From Prochlorococcus sp. AG-315-D17 (GTDB lineage: Bacteria; Cyanobacteriota; Cyanobacteriia; PCC-6307; Cyanobiaceae), in NCBI GenBank assembly GCA_003283685.1, contig QBWD01000011.1:1-26743 (forward strand): a stretch of 26,743 nucleotides of DNA. Reading direction: 5' to 3'. Below, piece by piece: positions 1 to 9,558 of this stretch (the first letter of the stretch is position 1; every line of letters begins with the position of its first letter). The position numbers and the translations under genes were made by a program. The notes below the pieces were generated by a model. The model searched no databases and was not told where the DNA came from. It saw only the letters and a program-made list of their open reading frames with translations.

Positions 1-1364
1 AAAACTCGTCGAATATCATCAAGTCTTAGTAATAATTCAGATCCAGTTTTTCCAACAATTTTTAAAACTATCGCTCTGCCACTTGGTCCTCTGTTAACAA
101 CTTTGACTGTTTCTGGATAAAAAGATCCAGAAACTTTATTAGCCACTCTTAACTGAAAGGCTAACTGAGAACTATTAAAAACTCTAGTCCATCTGAAAAG
201 TGAATGATCAAAACCAAAGGCCTTAGGATGATCTAACAAAAAAGATTCCAAGTTATTTTCATTAGATAGCGGTAATTTCACTTCATCAGTCCAAAATGCT
301 GGTCCATCTAGGCGCATCTTTAAATACGGCACTGGCTCCGTTGACCATGCTTCATCATATGAAGCCATTACTCCACCATTTGTAGCGTGATAAACAGCAC
401 TAATTGGTTTTTGATCCCAAGTAAGAATTTTTCCAGTAGTTTTCAAGATGGCATCTTTAATTTTTCCACTGGTCTTAGAGGGATCTTTATAAACCTGACA
501 TTGTGTATCACTGCAGAGGTTATACCCATCAATATCAAATCTATGACTATTAGCCATAGCCCATGTTCTCGCAAGCACTGCCTGCGCTGCTAATGCTGCA
601 GGAGGAGAATTAGATCCGATTTCATGTGGAACGACACCGAGTAGATATCGTTCTAAAGGAACATGCTCAACCAAAGTCCAGCTACCATAAGCATCCAATT
701 GAATAGAAAATGGACCCGAATAAATACCATCTTTCCAGTTCAAACCATCTGGAGCGTGAATAATAATAGGCCCTTCTAAAGAAATCTTGCCAATTTTCAC
801 ATCCAAAAAAGGGGCAACTTTTTTGACAACTTTTATCTTTTGAAAAGTAGATTTTATTGACTTTGGAAGCTTCACCTCCTCTGACAACCAAATCTCCCAA
901 TCTTTAGGATGAGCAATAATTGATTTGATTCTTTTATTTTTTAAATCATTTGAAACTCTTTCAGCAGATTCAAAACTAGCGAAAGGACCAATTGTTTGAC
1001 GAACAAATATTTTCGGATGTTCTAAAGGTTTGCTTCTCCAACCAATATTTATCACTTTAGATTTATAAATAACTCCATTAGCATCTTCCAAAATCAAGCT
1101 TTTTTTATTACCAAATAGACGCAAATATGGAGAACTTTGATTATTTATAACTTCTCTACCTAAATAAGATTCTAATCCAATTAACAATACTTTTTTCTCT
1201 TGACTAATCGAAGCTGTTTTTGGAAGAACTTGATGTGTTGGGAACCGTTTTTTTTCTAGCGATAGTAAATCAGAAGAATGATTTGAATGTTGAAACCCAT
1301 AAAAAAGAAAAAAACTGATGACAAAAAATCGAATATTTTGTGGTTTCAAATAGCTTTTAATCAC
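1..1364 (-). CDS. SpoIID/LytB-domain protein with SPOR-like segment, partial (3' end outside window)
   Basis: An open frame of 454 codons runs from a GTG at 1364 to the left edge without a stop, so the C-terminus is missing. The N-terminus (residues about 11-24, FFVISFFLFYGF) is a signal peptide or membrane anchor. Residues about 120-155 (IGPFASFESAERV, then a DWEIWL tail) resemble a SPOR domain, which binds denuded septal peptidoglycan. From about residue 240 the SpoIID core is clear: PHEIGSNSPPAALAAQAVLARTWA, then a HATNGG motif near residue 322 followed by YDEAW. SpoIID proteins are lytic transglycosylases or amidase enhancers acting on cell-wall peptidoglycan; in non-sporulating cyanobacteria the role is presumably wall remodelling at division (inference). 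An ATG at 1378 is out of frame and closes at once, so GTG 1364 is the best start. It is divergent from rpmI. Confidence 0.85.
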   Translation of the reverse strand, partial: MIKSYLKPQNIRFFVISFFLFYGFQHSNHSSDLLSLEKKRFPTHQVLPKTASISQEKKVLLIGLESYLGREVINNQSSPYLRLFGNKKSLILEDANGVIYKSKVINIGWRSKPLEHPKIFVRQTIGPFASFESAERVSNDLKNKRIKSIIAHPKDWEIWLSEEVKLPKSIKSTFQKIKVVKKVAPFLDVKIGKISLEGPIIIHAPDGLNWKDGIYSGPFSIQLDAYGSWTLVEHVPLERYLLGVVPHEIGSNSPPAALAAQAVLARTWAMANSHRFDIDGYNLCSDTQCQVYKDPSKTSGKIKDAILKTTGKILTWDQKPISAVYHATNGGVMASYDEAWSTEPVPYLKMRLDGPAFWTDEVKLPLSNENNLESFLLDHPKAFGFDHSLFRWTRVFNSSQLAFQLRVANKVSGSFYPETVKVVNRGPSGRAIVLKIVGKTGSELLLRLDDIRRV

Positions 1365-1405
1365 AAGAAAAGTCTCATTTCATTAATAATTTAATAATTT
1401 TTGGG

Positions 1406-1435
1406 TTGGCTTAAGTACGCCTTAGGTCTTATTAT
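1406..1435 (+). promoter_or_regulatory. Candidate sigma70-type promoter for rpmI-rplT
   Basis: A TTGGCT at 1406-1411 and a TATTAT at 1430-1435 are separated by 18 bp, in the divergent gap between the SpoIID gene and rpmI. The -10 is a good match; the -35 matches 4 of 6. Transcription would start about 15-18 bp before the rpmI ATG. This is from hexamer inspection only. Confidence 0.35.
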
Positions 1436-1458
1436 TGCTAACTAAACATTCATGTTCA

Positions 1459-1656
1459 ATGCCTAAGCTCAAGACCCGCAAAGCTGCCGCAAAGCGGTTC
1501 AAAGCAACTGGCACTGGCAAATTCATGAGGCGTCGAGCCTTTCACAATCACTTACTCGATCATAAAAGCAGGAAATTAAAGAGACATCTTTCCACAAAAG
1601 CTGTTGTTGACGAACGTGATGCTGAAAATGTTCGCCTTATGCTCCCTTATGCATAA
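1459..1656 (+). CDS. rpmI: 50S ribosomal protein L35
   Basis: The 65-residue basic product begins [20 protein letters not shown], the diagnostic start of bacterial L35, and ends with the usual LMLPYA tail. L35 is a small protein of the large ribosomal subunit. The frame is open from 1435, but the family N-terminus fixes the start at the ATG at 1459. rplT follows 55 bp downstream, the usual L35-L20 pairing; infC is not upstream here. Confidence 0.97.
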   Translation: MPKLKTRKAAAKRFKATGTGKFMRRRAFHNHLLDHKSRKLKRHLSTKAVVDERDAENVRLMLPYA

Positions 1657-1711
1657 AAACTAACTACTTAAAATAATTTTAGTAGTCCTACTTGATTTTT
1701 AATTTTTAATT

Positions 1712-2059
1712 ATGGCACGCGTTAAAAGAGGTAATGTCGCCCGAAAACGTAGAAATAAAATTCTGCGACTAGCTAAAGGTTTTAGAGGCGGAAACGGAAC
1801 GCTGTTTCGGACCGCAAACCAAAGAGTAATGAAAGCTCTATGTAATGCCTATAGAGACAGAAGACGTCGCAAACGTGATTTCAGACGTTTATGGATTTCA
1901 AGAATTAATGCTGCTGCACGGTTGAATGGGTTGAGCTATAGCAGGTTTATGGGTGGGTTGAAAAAAGAAGACGTAAGAATAAATAGAAAAATGTTGGCTC
2001 AATTAGCCGTAATAGATCCTAAAAGCTTCACAAATATTGCATCTGAAGTGAAAAGCTGA
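1712..2059 (+). CDS. rplT: 50S ribosomal protein L20
   Basis: The 115-residue product starts [20 protein letters not shown] and contains the family stretch [16 protein letters not shown]; the length is typical. L20 binds 23S rRNA early in assembly of the large subunit. In several bacteria it represses its own operon by binding the leader RNA; I do not see a convincing L20-binding pseudoknot in the short leader here. It forms a pair with rpmI upstream. The next gene starts 157 bp later and is probably a separate transcription unit. That 157-bp gap is AT-rich, with nothing else I can name. Confidence 0.97.
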   Translation: MARVKRGNVARKRRNKILRLAKGFRGGNGTLFRTANQRVMKALCNAYRDRRRRKRDFRRLWISRINAAARLNGLSYSRFMGGLKKEDVRINRKMLAQLAVIDPKSFTNIASEVKS

Positions 2060-2216
2060 ATATGATTTTGAAGCTAAATATGATTCAAATATAATGAAAA
2101 TTCCTACAACATGAATTAAAAATAGGCAAGATAAAGAAATTGATTAAATTAAATGTATTTATGAAGCAAAACAATAATATATATAGAAATCATCCAGGTC
2201 ATTCAGGTGCTAAAAA

Positions 2217-2774
2217 ATGATGTTTAACCTGCCTCAGGCCTATTTAATAGGTTTATGTTGTCTTTTATTTGTAATTGCAATCTTAGTTGGTCGACAACTT
2301 TTCAGGGTTAGGAAAGATGAAATGAGACTAATAGATTTAGAAAAAACAGGTTCTAATCTTGAAAAAGATGCTGGAATGATGTATGAATTGGCTTCTGTTC
2401 AATTAAAAAAAAGATTGTTTCCACAAGCTACATTAACTTTAAAAAAAGCACTCAAACAACTTGATGATGAACCAGATGAAGCCAAAGCACTTATGGAAAA
2501 TGCTCTAGGCTTTTCTCTTGCTGCCCAAAATGACTTTAAATCTGCTGTTACTCATTATAAAAAAGCTTTACAAGCAAAGTCAGAATATTCTGTGGCTCTA
2601 AATAATCTTGGATTTGCTTATCAGCAATTACTCCAAGAAAGTGAAGCTTATAAAAATTATCAAGAAGTCTTAAAATTTGACCCTACTAATAAAACTGCAA
2701 ATTTACAAATTAAAAAAATTGAACGTCGTACAGGAATAAAGAATGATCAGTCTTTACAAAAAAAAGGCTTCTAA
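2217..2774 (+). CDS. ycf37: Ycf37-like TPR protein (photosystem I assembly factor)
   Basis: The 185-residue product has one N-terminal membrane segment (residues about 8-27, AYLIGLCCLLFVIAILVG) followed by a basic stretch and two to three tetratricopeptide repeats: about 54-87 (MYELASVQLKKRLFPQATLTL), 92-125 (ALGFSLAAQNDFKSAVTHY) and 126-159 (ALNNLGFAYQQLLQESEAY). This order, one membrane helix then three TPRs, and the length match cyanobacterial/plastid Ycf37 (Pyg7 in plants). That protein stabilises photosystem I assembly intermediates in the thylakoid. The family call rests on architecture and remembered similarity of the VALNNLG and ENALGF segments, not on a search. Tandem ATGs at 2217 and 2220 both fit. 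The generic alternative is a membrane-anchored TPR protein. Confidence 0.75.
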   Translation: MMFNLPQAYLIGLCCLLFVIAILVGRQLFRVRKDEMRLIDLEKTGSNLEKDAGMMYELASVQLKKRLFPQATLTLKKALKQLDDEPDEAKALMENALGFSLAAQNDFKSAVTHYKKALQAKSEYSVALNNLGFAYQQLLQESEAYKNYQEVLKFDPTNKTANLQIKKIERRTGIKNDQSLQKKGF

Positions 2775-2807
2775 ACAATACATTTTTCATAAAGAATATT
2801 ATTAACT

Positions 2808-3614
2808 ATGAAAGTCTCAGATCAATTACTTAAGATTGGTGATAAAGAGTTCAAAAGTAGACTATTAGTTGGAACTGGCAAATACTCTTCAGTGGAGGTA
2901 ATGCAAAAAAGTTTAGAAAAAACAAAATGTGAAATAGTTACTGTCGCTGTAAGAAGAATTAAAGGATTAGAAAAAGGACATAAAGGTTTAATGGAAGCTA
3001 TCGATTGGAAGAGAATTTGGATGCTCCCTAATACCGCTGGTTGTTCCAATGCCGAAGAAGCTATTCGAGTAGCAAGACTGGGAAGAGAATTAGCAAAATT
3101 AGCTGGTCAAGAAACTAATAATTTTGTAAAACTTGAGGTCATTCCTGATAAGAAATATTTACTACCCGACCCCATAGGTACATTAAAAGCAGCAGAGCAA
3201 TTAATAAAAGAGGGTTTCACTGTGCTTCCTTATATCAATTCTGATCCATTAATTGCAAAAAAACTTGAAGAGCTTGGCTGCGCAACTGTAATGCCGCTTG
3301 GTTCTCCCATTGGATCCGCCCAAGGTATAAGAAATGCAGCAAATATTGCGATGATTATTGAAGAATCTCAAATTCCAGTGATTATTGATGCAGGTATTGG
3401 GGTTCCCAGTGAGGCTGCACAAGCTCTGGAGATGGGAGCAGATGCCGTTCTTATAAACAGCGCAATTGCATTGTCAAATAGCCCTATTTTAATGTCTCAG
3501 GCTTTCTCCAAAGCCACTGAAGCTGGAAGAGATGCTTATTTGTCTGGAAGACTCAAAAAAAGCACACTTGCTAGCCCAAGTTCACCTTTTGATGGAGTTA
3601 TTTCAAAAAATTAG
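2808..3614 (+). CDS. thiG: Thiazole synthase
   Basis: ThiG condenses 1-deoxy-D-xylulose 5-phosphate, dehydroglycine and sulfur from ThiS-thiocarboxylate into the thiazole phosphate of thiamin, in the cytosol. The 268-residue product has the family landmarks in order: LLVGTGKY (20-26), [13 protein letters not shown] (73-85), the VKLEVI segment holding the Schiff-base lysine (K108), [23 protein letters not shown], and the phosphate-binding [13 protein letters not shown] and [12 protein letters not shown]. It is full length. Only 33 bp separate it from the TPR gene, so there is no room for a thiamin riboswitch directly upstream. The other thiamin genes are not in the window. Confidence 0.96.
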   Translation: MKVSDQLLKIGDKEFKSRLLVGTGKYSSVEVMQKSLEKTKCEIVTVAVRRIKGLEKGHKGLMEAIDWKRIWMLPNTAGCSNAEEAIRVARLGRELAKLAGQETNNFVKLEVIPDKKYLLPDPIGTLKAAEQLIKEGFTVLPYINSDPLIAKKLEELGCATVMPLGSPIGSAQGIRNAANIAMIIEESQIPVIIDAGIGVPSEAAQALEMGADAVLINSAIALSNSPILMSQAFSKATEAGRDAYLSGRLKKSTLASPSSPFDGVISKN

Positions 3615-3663
3615 ATTAAAACCTTAAAAATTAGTAACGTAATAACAAAGACGACGAAAAATC

Positions 3664-3831
3664 ATGACAGTAACTAAAGAAAGTGAAGGTCGGCTTAATG
3701 CTTTTGCAAATGAACCAAAAATTGAAGTGCTCTTAAAAGAAAGCAGTAGCAACAAAGGTTCTTGGCTTTTTACCCTTGGTGGAGGTATCCTTGTAATTGG
3801 ACTTATTGCGTTTTCTTTAACAATCAAGTGA
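3664..3831 (+). CDS. Psb34-like photosystem II assembly small membrane protein
   Basis: A 55-codon frame opens 49 bp after thiG and encodes a soluble N-terminus ending in one membrane helix (residues about 34-52, WLFTLGGGILVIGLIAFSL). The N-terminal motif EGRLNAFANEPKIEV (8-22) closely resembles the GGRLNNFAxEPKxY motif of cyanobacterial Psb34 (Ssl1498 in Synechocystis). Psb34 is a single-helix protein found on CP47-containing photosystem II assembly intermediates, where it competes with high-light-inducible proteins. The match is from memory of that motif, and the length and single-helix layout agree. The partner complex in this organism is inference. Confidence 0.75.
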   Translation: MTVTKESEGRLNAFANEPKIEVLLKESSSNKGSWLFTLGGGILVIGLIAFSLTIK

Positions 3832-3887
3832 AACCCTTGGAGTAGCTTGAATAATATGAGCATTCGCTCTTTCTTTTGGAGTTTGGG

Positions 3888-5081
3888 GTGAAAGTTTTTG
3901 TTCTTGGCGGCGATGGCTTCTGCGGATGGCCATGCGCGGTGAATCTGGCGGATAAAGGTCACGATGTTTTAATCGTGGATAACCTCAGCCGTCGAAAAAT
4001 CGATGTTGACCTTGAAGTTGAGTCCCTTACACCAATCTCCAGTATTGGTGAAAGGATCAATGCTTGGTCTGAAATCGGGGGGAAGCCGATGAGATTTATG
4101 CATTTAGATCTCTCTTCTGAATATCAAAGGCTTTTAGATCTCTTAATTGAAGAAAAGCCCGATTCCATTGTGCATTTTGCTGAACAACGAGCTGCTCCAT
4201 ATTCAATGAAAAGCAGTGCAACAAAAAGGTATACCGTTGATAACAATGTGAATGGTACTCATAACCTTCTTGCTGCAATAGTTGAATCAAAACTAGATAT
4301 TCATATCGTTCACCTTGGAACGATGGGTGTTTATGGCTATGGCTCTCACCGTGGAGCAACCATCCCCGAGGGGTACTTAAAGGTTGAAGTACCTCAACCA
4401 GACGGCACTCGATTTGAAGAAGAAATTCTCCACCCAGCAAGTCCTGGTAGCGTTTATCACATGACAAAAACGCTCGACCAATTACTGTTTCTCTACTACA
4501 ACAAAAACGATCAAATCAGAATAACTGATCTTCATCAGGGCATCGTATGGGGAACAAATACAGAAGCTACAAGTCGTGATCCAAGGCTTACAAATCGTTT
4601 TGACTACGATGGTGACTATGGAACAGTACTTAATAGATTTTTAATGCAAGCCGCTATTGGATATCCTTTAACAGTCCATGGTACAGGAGGGCAAACCAGA
4701 GCTTTTATTCATATTCGTGATTCTGTGAAATGTGTACAGCTAGCTTTAGAGAATCCACCAGAAAAAGGAGAAAGAGTAAAAATCTTTAACCAAATGACTG
4801 AAAGTCATCAAGTAGGAGAATTAGCCAAGAAAATAGCCTCCCTTACTGGAGCAAAAATTAATTTCCTCCCAAATCCAAGAAATGAAGCTGTTGAAAATGA
4901 TTTAATCGTCGACAACCGTTGTTTTATTGAACTGGGATTAAATCCAACAACTCTTGACGATGGTTTACTTGCCGAAGTTGTGGATGTTGCTAAAAAATGG
5001 TCTAATCGTTGCGATCTAAAACGAATACCTTGTGTTTCTGCTTGGACATCAACCCAAGAAAAAGCAATAAATGAATCATAA
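3888..5081 (+). CDS. sqdB: UDP-sulfoquinovose synthase
   Basis: SqdB converts UDP-glucose and sulfite to UDP-sulfoquinovose, the head-group donor of the thylakoid lipid SQDG. It is a short-chain dehydrogenase/reductase. The 397-residue product has the NAD-binding GGDGFCG near the N-terminus (7-13), the LGTMGVYG segment with catalytic Thr145, and the YHMTK box with Tyr190 and Lys194, as in plant SQD1. HFAEQRAAPYSM is a family signature. The frame extends to a TTG at 3876, but the GTG at 3888 is preferred: it has a GGAG six bases upstream and puts the Rossmann strand (KVFVLGG) at the terminus. sqdX follows after 36 bp, presumably cotranscribed. Confidence 0.96.
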   Translation: MKVFVLGGDGFCGWPCAVNLADKGHDVLIVDNLSRRKIDVDLEVESLTPISSIGERINAWSEIGGKPMRFMHLDLSSEYQRLLDLLIEEKPDSIVHFAEQRAAPYSMKSSATKRYTVDNNVNGTHNLLAAIVESKLDIHIVHLGTMGVYGYGSHRGATIPEGYLKVEVPQPDGTRFEEEILHPASPGSVYHMTKTLDQLLFLYYNKNDQIRITDLHQGIVWGTNTEATSRDPRLTNRFDYDGDYGTVLNRFLMQAAIGYPLTVHGTGGQTRAFIHIRDSVKCVQLALENPPEKGERVKIFNQMTESHQVGELAKKIASLTGAKINFLPNPRNEAVENDLIVDNRCFIELGLNPTTLDDGLLAEVVDVAKKWSNRCDLKRIPCVSAWTSTQEKAINES

Positions 5082-5117
5082 ATGTATCCAATACCAAATC
5101 CCTCATAGTCCAGCAAA

Positions 5118-6266
5118 GTGAAGATAGCCTTTTTTACCGAAACCTTCCTGCCAAAAGTTGATGGAATAGTAACCCGACTTACCAAAACTATTCAAAATCT
5201 AGTTCAATTAGGTGATGAGGTTCTTATTTTCTGTCCAGAAGGTTGTCCATCAAACTATATGGGAGCAAAAGTTATAGGGGTGGCAGCTATGCCTCTACCG
5301 TTATATCCAGAACTCAAGTTAGGACTCCCTGGGCCAGCAGTATCAGAGGAATTAGACAAATTCAAACCTGATCTTATACATGTTGTAAACCCTGCTGTGC
5401 TTGGTTTGGGAGGTATTTGGCTTGCTAAAACAAATAATATTCCCTTGATTGCCAGTTATCACACTCATTTACCTAAATATCTCGAACATTATGGCATGGG
5501 AATGTTGGAACCACTTTTATGGGAATTGCTGAAAGCTGCTCATAATCAAGCAACTTTAAATCTCTGCACTTCAACTGCAATGGTTGAAGAACTTTCTGAA
5601 AAAGGTATTCAAAATACAGCGTTATGGCAAAGAGGGGTAGATACAGACATTTTCAGACCAGAGTTAAGAGATGATCAAATGAGAGCTCGTCTCTTGGGGA
5701 ATTTCAGTGATGAAGGGTCACTACTTATCTACGTGGGAAGACTTTCTGCAGAAAAACAAATCGAGAGAATTAAACCTGTACTGAAAGCATTACCCAAAAC
5801 GCGACTTGCTCTAGTTGGTGATGGTCCATATAGACAACAATTGGAAAAGATTTTCAAAGGAACCGCAACAACATTTGTAGGTTATTTGAGCGGAAATGAA
5901 TTAGCTAGTGCCTATGCTTCTGGAGATGCCTTTTTATTCCCCTCAAGTACAGAAACCCTTGGCCTTGTCCTTTTAGAAGCTATGGCAGCAGGATGTCCAG
6001 TAGTAGGAGCAAATAAAGGTGGAATACCGGATATTATTTCTGATGGTAAAAATGGATGTTTATATAACCCTGATGGTGAAGATGATGGTGCTGTTAGTTT
6101 AATTGAGGCAACAAAAAGATTATTAGGTAATGAAGTAGAGAGAATAGCCTTAAGAAAATCTGCTCGTTTAGAAGCAGAGCAATGGGGATGGCTGGGAGCT
6201 ACTACTCAATTGAGAAATTATTACAAAAACGTACTAGAAAAAAATCAATCAAATCTTGCAGCTTAG
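5118..6266 (+). CDS. sqdX: Sulfoquinovosyldiacylglycerol synthase (GT4 glycosyltransferase)
   Basis: The second enzyme of sulfolipid synthesis transfers sulfoquinovose from UDP-sulfoquinovose to diacylglycerol at the membrane. The 382-residue product is a GT-B fold retaining glycosyltransferase: N-terminal FFTETFLPKVDGI (5-17), a SYHTHLPKYLEHYG segment, C-terminal IYVGRLSAEKQ and the GT4 signature FPSSTETLGLVLLEAMAAG with its two spaced glutamates. The substrate call rests on the family match plus its place directly after sqdB. The start is a GTG at 5118. Its stop is only 4 bp from the stop of the convergent gene, so any terminator must lie inside coding sequence. Confidence 0.93.
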   Translation: MKIAFFTETFLPKVDGIVTRLTKTIQNLVQLGDEVLIFCPEGCPSNYMGAKVIGVAAMPLPLYPELKLGLPGPAVSEELDKFKPDLIHVVNPAVLGLGGIWLAKTNNIPLIASYHTHLPKYLEHYGMGMLEPLLWELLKAAHNQATLNLCTSTAMVEELSEKGIQNTALWQRGVDTDIFRPELRDDQMRARLLGNFSDEGSLLIYVGRLSAEKQIERIKPVLKALPKTRLALVGDGPYRQQLEKIFKGTATTFVGYLSGNELASAYASGDAFLFPSSTETLGLVLLEAMAAGCPVVGANKGGIPDIISDGKNGCLYNPDGEDDGAVSLIEATKRLLGNEVERIALRKSARLEAEQWGWLGATTQLRNYYKNVLEKNQSNLAA

Positions 6267-6270
6267 TTAT

Positions 6271-6531
6271 CTATGCAGCGTGTGGAGGTGGTGGAGGTGA
6301 ATCAAATGATTTCAATGGAAGAACCAAGGTAGCCCAATTATTTGCTCTGGCTGGTCTTTGCTTCCTCGGCTGACGTATGCCAAATGGCACTCTAACTACA
6401 TTAGTTCCTGATACTTCTAAAAGCTCTCCATTACTTAAAAAAGATTCAAGACAATTAGAAAAAGAAGGTAATACCAAATCCTCTTTCTTAATTGCTCGAT
6501 CAGAGAGATCACATGATCTATCTTTGTTCAT
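6271..6531 (-). CDS. Small protein with proline-run C-terminus, unknown function
   Basis: I do not recognise this 86-residue protein. It is soluble, with a short acidic/serine N-terminus, a compact middle (LLEVSGTNVVRVPFGIRQPRK) and a C-terminus ending FDSPPPPPHAA; no membrane segment or known motif is visible. The frame could extend to 6618, but that would add an odd Cys/Phe-rich leader. The ATG at 6531 has a GGGGA just 4 bases upstream and is preferred. It is the last gene in the minus-strand run after gcvP and is convergent with sqdX. The glycine-codon-like run on the plus strand near 6285-6298 is its CCN proline codons read in reverse. Confidence 0.65.
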   Translation of the reverse strand: MNKDRSCDLSDRAIKKEDLVLPSFSNCLESFLSNGELLEVSGTNVVRVPFGIRQPRKQRPARANNWATLVLPLKSFDSPPPPPHAA

Positions 6532-6534
6532 TTT

Positions 6535-6540
6535 GTCCCC
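6535..6540 (-). promoter_or_regulatory. Shine-Dalgarno sequence that decides the start at 6531
   Basis: GGGGAC on the minus strand lies three bases before the ATG at 6531, a strong if slightly close ribosome binding site. Upstream in-frame starts lack one. Confidence 0.5.
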
Positions 6541-6590
6541 ATAAAAATTAATACTGCGGCAAAAAATAATAAAAATCTTTGCAAAGCAGC

Positions 6591-6611
6591 AAAAAAACCA
6601 AAATAGGTTTT
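6591..6611 (-). terminator. Possible weak intrinsic terminator after gcvP
   Basis: On the minus strand, AAAACC (6611-6606) and GGTTTT (6599-6594) form a 6-bp stem around a 6-nt loop and run into T residues to 6591. It lies 41 bp past the gcvP stop. The stem is AT-rich and weak, so partial termination at best. Confidence 0.35.
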
Positions 6612-6651
6612 CGTCCAAAATGTAACTAATAAAAAACGTTTTAACCAGTCT

Positions 6652-9558
6652 TCAATCTATATTCATTTCTTCAAAGTCTTCCACTGAAGGGCAACTACAT
6701 ATCAAATTCCTATCTCCAAAAGCATTATTTATTCTTGAAACAGAAGGCCAGAATTTATAATTTTGCTGGTCAGGCAGTGGATAAGCTGCCTCTTGTCTTG
6801 AATAGGGTTTATTCCAACTATCAGATGTGACTGCATTCAAAGTATGAGGAGATTGCTTTAAAGGATTATTTATTGGATCAACATTTCCTAAGTCTATTTG
6901 TTTAATTTCTTCGTGTATTCCAATCATCGCATCACAAAAACGATTTAATTCAGACAAACTTTCACTTTCAGTGGGTTCAACCATCAAAGTTCCTGCAACA
7001 GGCCAACTAATTGTTGGGGCATGAAACCCATAATCCATCAATCTCTTTGCAATATCCTCAACTTCAATTCCTAACTTACTCTTGAGTGGTCTTAAGTCCA
7101 ATATGCACTCATGAGCAACTAAACCATTGGGATCTTTAAATAAAACCGGGTAATATTGATCAAGCCGTTTAGCTAAATAATTCGCAGAAAGGATAGCTAT
7201 AGAACTTGCTTTACGTAATCCATCCTTACCCATCATTCGAATATACATCCAACTTATGGGCAAGATTCCAGCACTTCCAAAAGGGGCTGCAGAGACTGCT
7301 TGAATTCCTTCATCTCCTCCACACTTAACTATTGGATGTCCTGGCAAATAAGGCATTAAATGTTCAGCAACAGCTATCGGGCCAACCCCTGGGCCACCAC
7401 CACCATGAGGAATTGAAAAAGTTTTATGCAAATTCAAGTGGCAAACATCAACGCCATATGTGCCAGGGCGACATATTCCCACTTGAGCATTCAAATTTGC
7501 ACCATCTAAATAAACTTGTCCGCCATTCTTATGAATTATTTCGCATATTTCACGAATATTCGGTTCAAAAACACCATGTGTGGAAGGATAAGTAACCATT
7601 AAGGCTGCCAAATCCTTTGAGTAAGTATTTGCCTTATGACTTAAATCTTTAAGATCAACATTTCCATATTGATCACAATTAACTGAAACAACGCGGAAAC
7701 CTGACATCACTGCACTTGCAGGGTTTGTCCCATGGGCACTGGTAGGAATTAAGCAAATATTTCTATGAGCTTCTCCAGATGATCTATGCCATGCACGAAT
7801 TACAAGTAAACCAGCTAATTCTCCTTGTGAGCCAGCATTAGGCTGTAAAGAAACCCCTTTAAAGCCAGTCAAAGAAGATAACCATAGTTCCAAATCATTT
7901 ATTATTTGTTTATATCCACTTAACTGTTCTTTAGGAGCAAAAGGATGAATTAATGAAAATTCTTTCCATTCAATTGGTAGTAATTCGGCCGCTGCATTTA
8001 ACTTCATAGTACAACTTCCAAGTGGAATCATTCCTTGGACTAATGAAAAATCTTTCAAACCTAATTTATGTATATATCTCATCAGATCTGTCTCACTATG
8101 ATATTTATTAAATACAGATTGTTGTAACCAAGGTTTTTTTCTTAATGGAATTCCTTCTAAAAAATCTTTTTCAATAATAATCTTCGAAAGATCTTGAATG
8201 TCCTTGCCCTTGATTTCTGCAAGTATTTTATATAGTTTATAAAGTTCTTCATCAGAACTTAATTCATCAAAAGTAACTCCGAAGCCTATTGAATCTATAG
8301 AATTAGATCCCAGAGGAAGAATCCTAAGATTAAAGCCTTGAGAAGATGCTAACTTATGGATTTCAGGAGCTTCTTCGCAATAAATATCAACACTATCAAA
8401 CCTTACTCCTGAATTAATAGGATATTCAAGATCACTCAAAATAGCTTCAAAAGCAGCTCTATATTTCATCACTTTCCTTGCTATTGAAATCAGTCCATGA
8501 GGACCATGATAAATCACATAAAATGATGAAAGAATAGCCAACAAAACTTGTGCAGTGCATATATTGCTGGTTGCCTTATCTCTCCGTATATGTTGCTCTC
8601 TTGTTTGAAGAGCAAGCCTTAAAGCAGGATTCCCTTCTGTATCAACAGAGCTTCCTACTATTCGACCTGGAATTTGCCTCTTATATTTATCCCTAGTTGC
8701 AAAAAAAGCTGCATGTGGGCCACCCAAGGCAATTGGAACTCCAAATCTCTGAGCACTTCCAATTACTATGTCAACATCAAGTTCACCCATAGGTCGCATC
8801 AAAACCTGAGCTAAGGGATCAATTGCGACAGTGACAAGAGCATCAACTTCGTGAGCTTTTTTGATGAATAACGAAGGATCCCACACAAAACCACTTTTAC
8901 CAGGAAGCTGAAGAAGAACACCAAAAGTATGGTTATCAATTTCTACATCATTGCGATCAAACAATTCCAAAGAAATTCCCAAAGGTTCAGAACGAGTTTT
9001 TAAGACAGCAAATGTTTGAGGTAGAACTTCTTGATCAACTAGAAATCGTTTAGTATTTTTGTCTTTTTTAACAGCAAAACTTAAACTCATGGCCTCTGCT
9101 GCTGCAGTAGCTTCATCAAGTAAAGATGCATTAGCTATCGGCAAACCAGTTAATTCTGTAATTAACGTCTGAAAGTTGAACAAGGCCTCCAGTCTGCCCT
9201 GAGAAATTTCTGCTTGGTAGGGGGTATAAGCTGTATACCAGCAAGGATTTTCTAAAACATTTCTTTGAACCACTGGTGGAATTACTGTAGAGAAATATCC
9301 CAATCCGATAAGAGAACGGAAATTAATATTTCTCTGAGCAATTTTATTTATTGTGCCTAAAGCTTCAACTTCATTGCAGCCAAAAGGAACATCATCCTCA
9401 ACTAAAGCAGCATCAAAAATTTCACTTGGTATTACGGAAGATATAAATCTTTCTAAATTATTAAACCCGAGCTTCTCAAGCATCAAAGATTCTTCTTCAT
9501 TGCTTGGACCTATATGTCTAGACTCAAAATTAGAGTCCTTTAATTCCTCACCGAACAT
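6652..9558 (-). CDS. gcvP: Glycine dehydrogenase (decarboxylating), P-protein of glycine cleavage system
   Basis: The PLP-dependent P-protein decarboxylates glycine and passes the aminomethyl group to the lipoyl arm of GcvH; in cyanobacteria this serves photorespiratory glycine and one-carbon metabolism. The product is the full-length single-chain form (about 968 residues). Landmarks are FESRHIGPS near the N-terminus, [33 protein letters not shown], and the PLP lysine in [17 protein letters not shown] (about residue 712). The frame also opens from a GTG at 9576, six codons earlier; neither start has a clear ribosome site, and I prefer the ATG at 9558. gcvH is 80-100 bp upstream on the same strand. 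gcvT is not in the window. Confidence 0.96.
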   Translation of the reverse strand: MFGEELKDSNFESRHIGPSNEEESLMLEKLGFNNLERFISSVIPSEIFDAALVEDDVPFGCNEVEALGTINKIAQRNINFRSLIGLGYFSTVIPPVVQRNVLENPCWYTAYTPYQAEISQGRLEALFNFQTLITELTGLPIANASLLDEATAAAEAMSLSFAVKKDKNTKRFLVDQEVLPQTFAVLKTRSEPLGISLELFDRNDVEIDNHTFGVLLQLPGKSGFVWDPSLFIKKAHEVDALVTVAIDPLAQVLMRPMGELDVDIVIGSAQRFGVPIALGGPHAAFFATRDKYKRQIPGRIVGSSVDTEGNPALRLALQTREQHIRRDKATSNICTAQVLLAILSSFYVIYHGPHGLISIARKVMKYRAAFEAILSDLEYPINSGVRFDSVDIYCEEAPEIHKLASSQGFNLRILPLGSNSIDSIGFGVTFDELSSDEELYKLYKILAEIKGKDIQDLSKIIIEKDFLEGIPLRKKPWLQQSVFNKYHSETDLMRYIHKLGLKDFSLVQGMIPLGSCTMKLNAAAELLPIEWKEFSLIHPFAPKEQLSGYKQIINDLELWLSSLTGFKGVSLQPNAGSQGELAGLLVIRAWHRSSGEAHRNICLIPTSAHGTNPASAVMSGFRVVSVNCDQYGNVDLKDLSHKANTYSKDLAALMVTYPSTHGVFEPNIREICEIIHKNGGQVYLDGANLNAQVGICRPGTYGVDVCHLNLHKTFSIPHGGGGPGVGPIAVAEHLMPYLPGHPIVKCGGDEGIQAVSAAPFGSAGILPISWMYIRMMGKDGLRKASSIAILSANYLAKRLDQYYPVLFKDPNGLVAHECILDLRPLKSKLGIEVEDIAKRLMDYGFHAPTISWPVAGTLMVEPTESESLSELNRFCDAMIGIHEEIKQIDLGNVDPINNPLKQSPHTLNAVTSDSWNKPYSRQEAAYPLPDQQNYKFWPSVSRINNAFGDRNLICSCPSVEDFEEMNID

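Noticed and set aside
682..900. 72-codon frame inside the SpoIID gene on the same strand
   Set aside because: It is an off-frame reading of the SpoIID coding sequence, whose own frame is continuous and has family motifs.
2060..2216. Possible regulatory RNA in the 157-bp gap after rplT
   Set aside because: Only AT-rich sequence with a duplicated AATATGATT; no stable stem or promoter pattern I could support.
2775..2807. Thiamin riboswitch before thiG
   Set aside because: The gap is 33 bp, too short, and lacks the conserved thiamin-box sequence.
4096..4467. Open frame of 123 codons opposite sqdB
   Set aside because: It is a complementary-strand shadow of a strongly supported gene, with no start context or recognisable protein.
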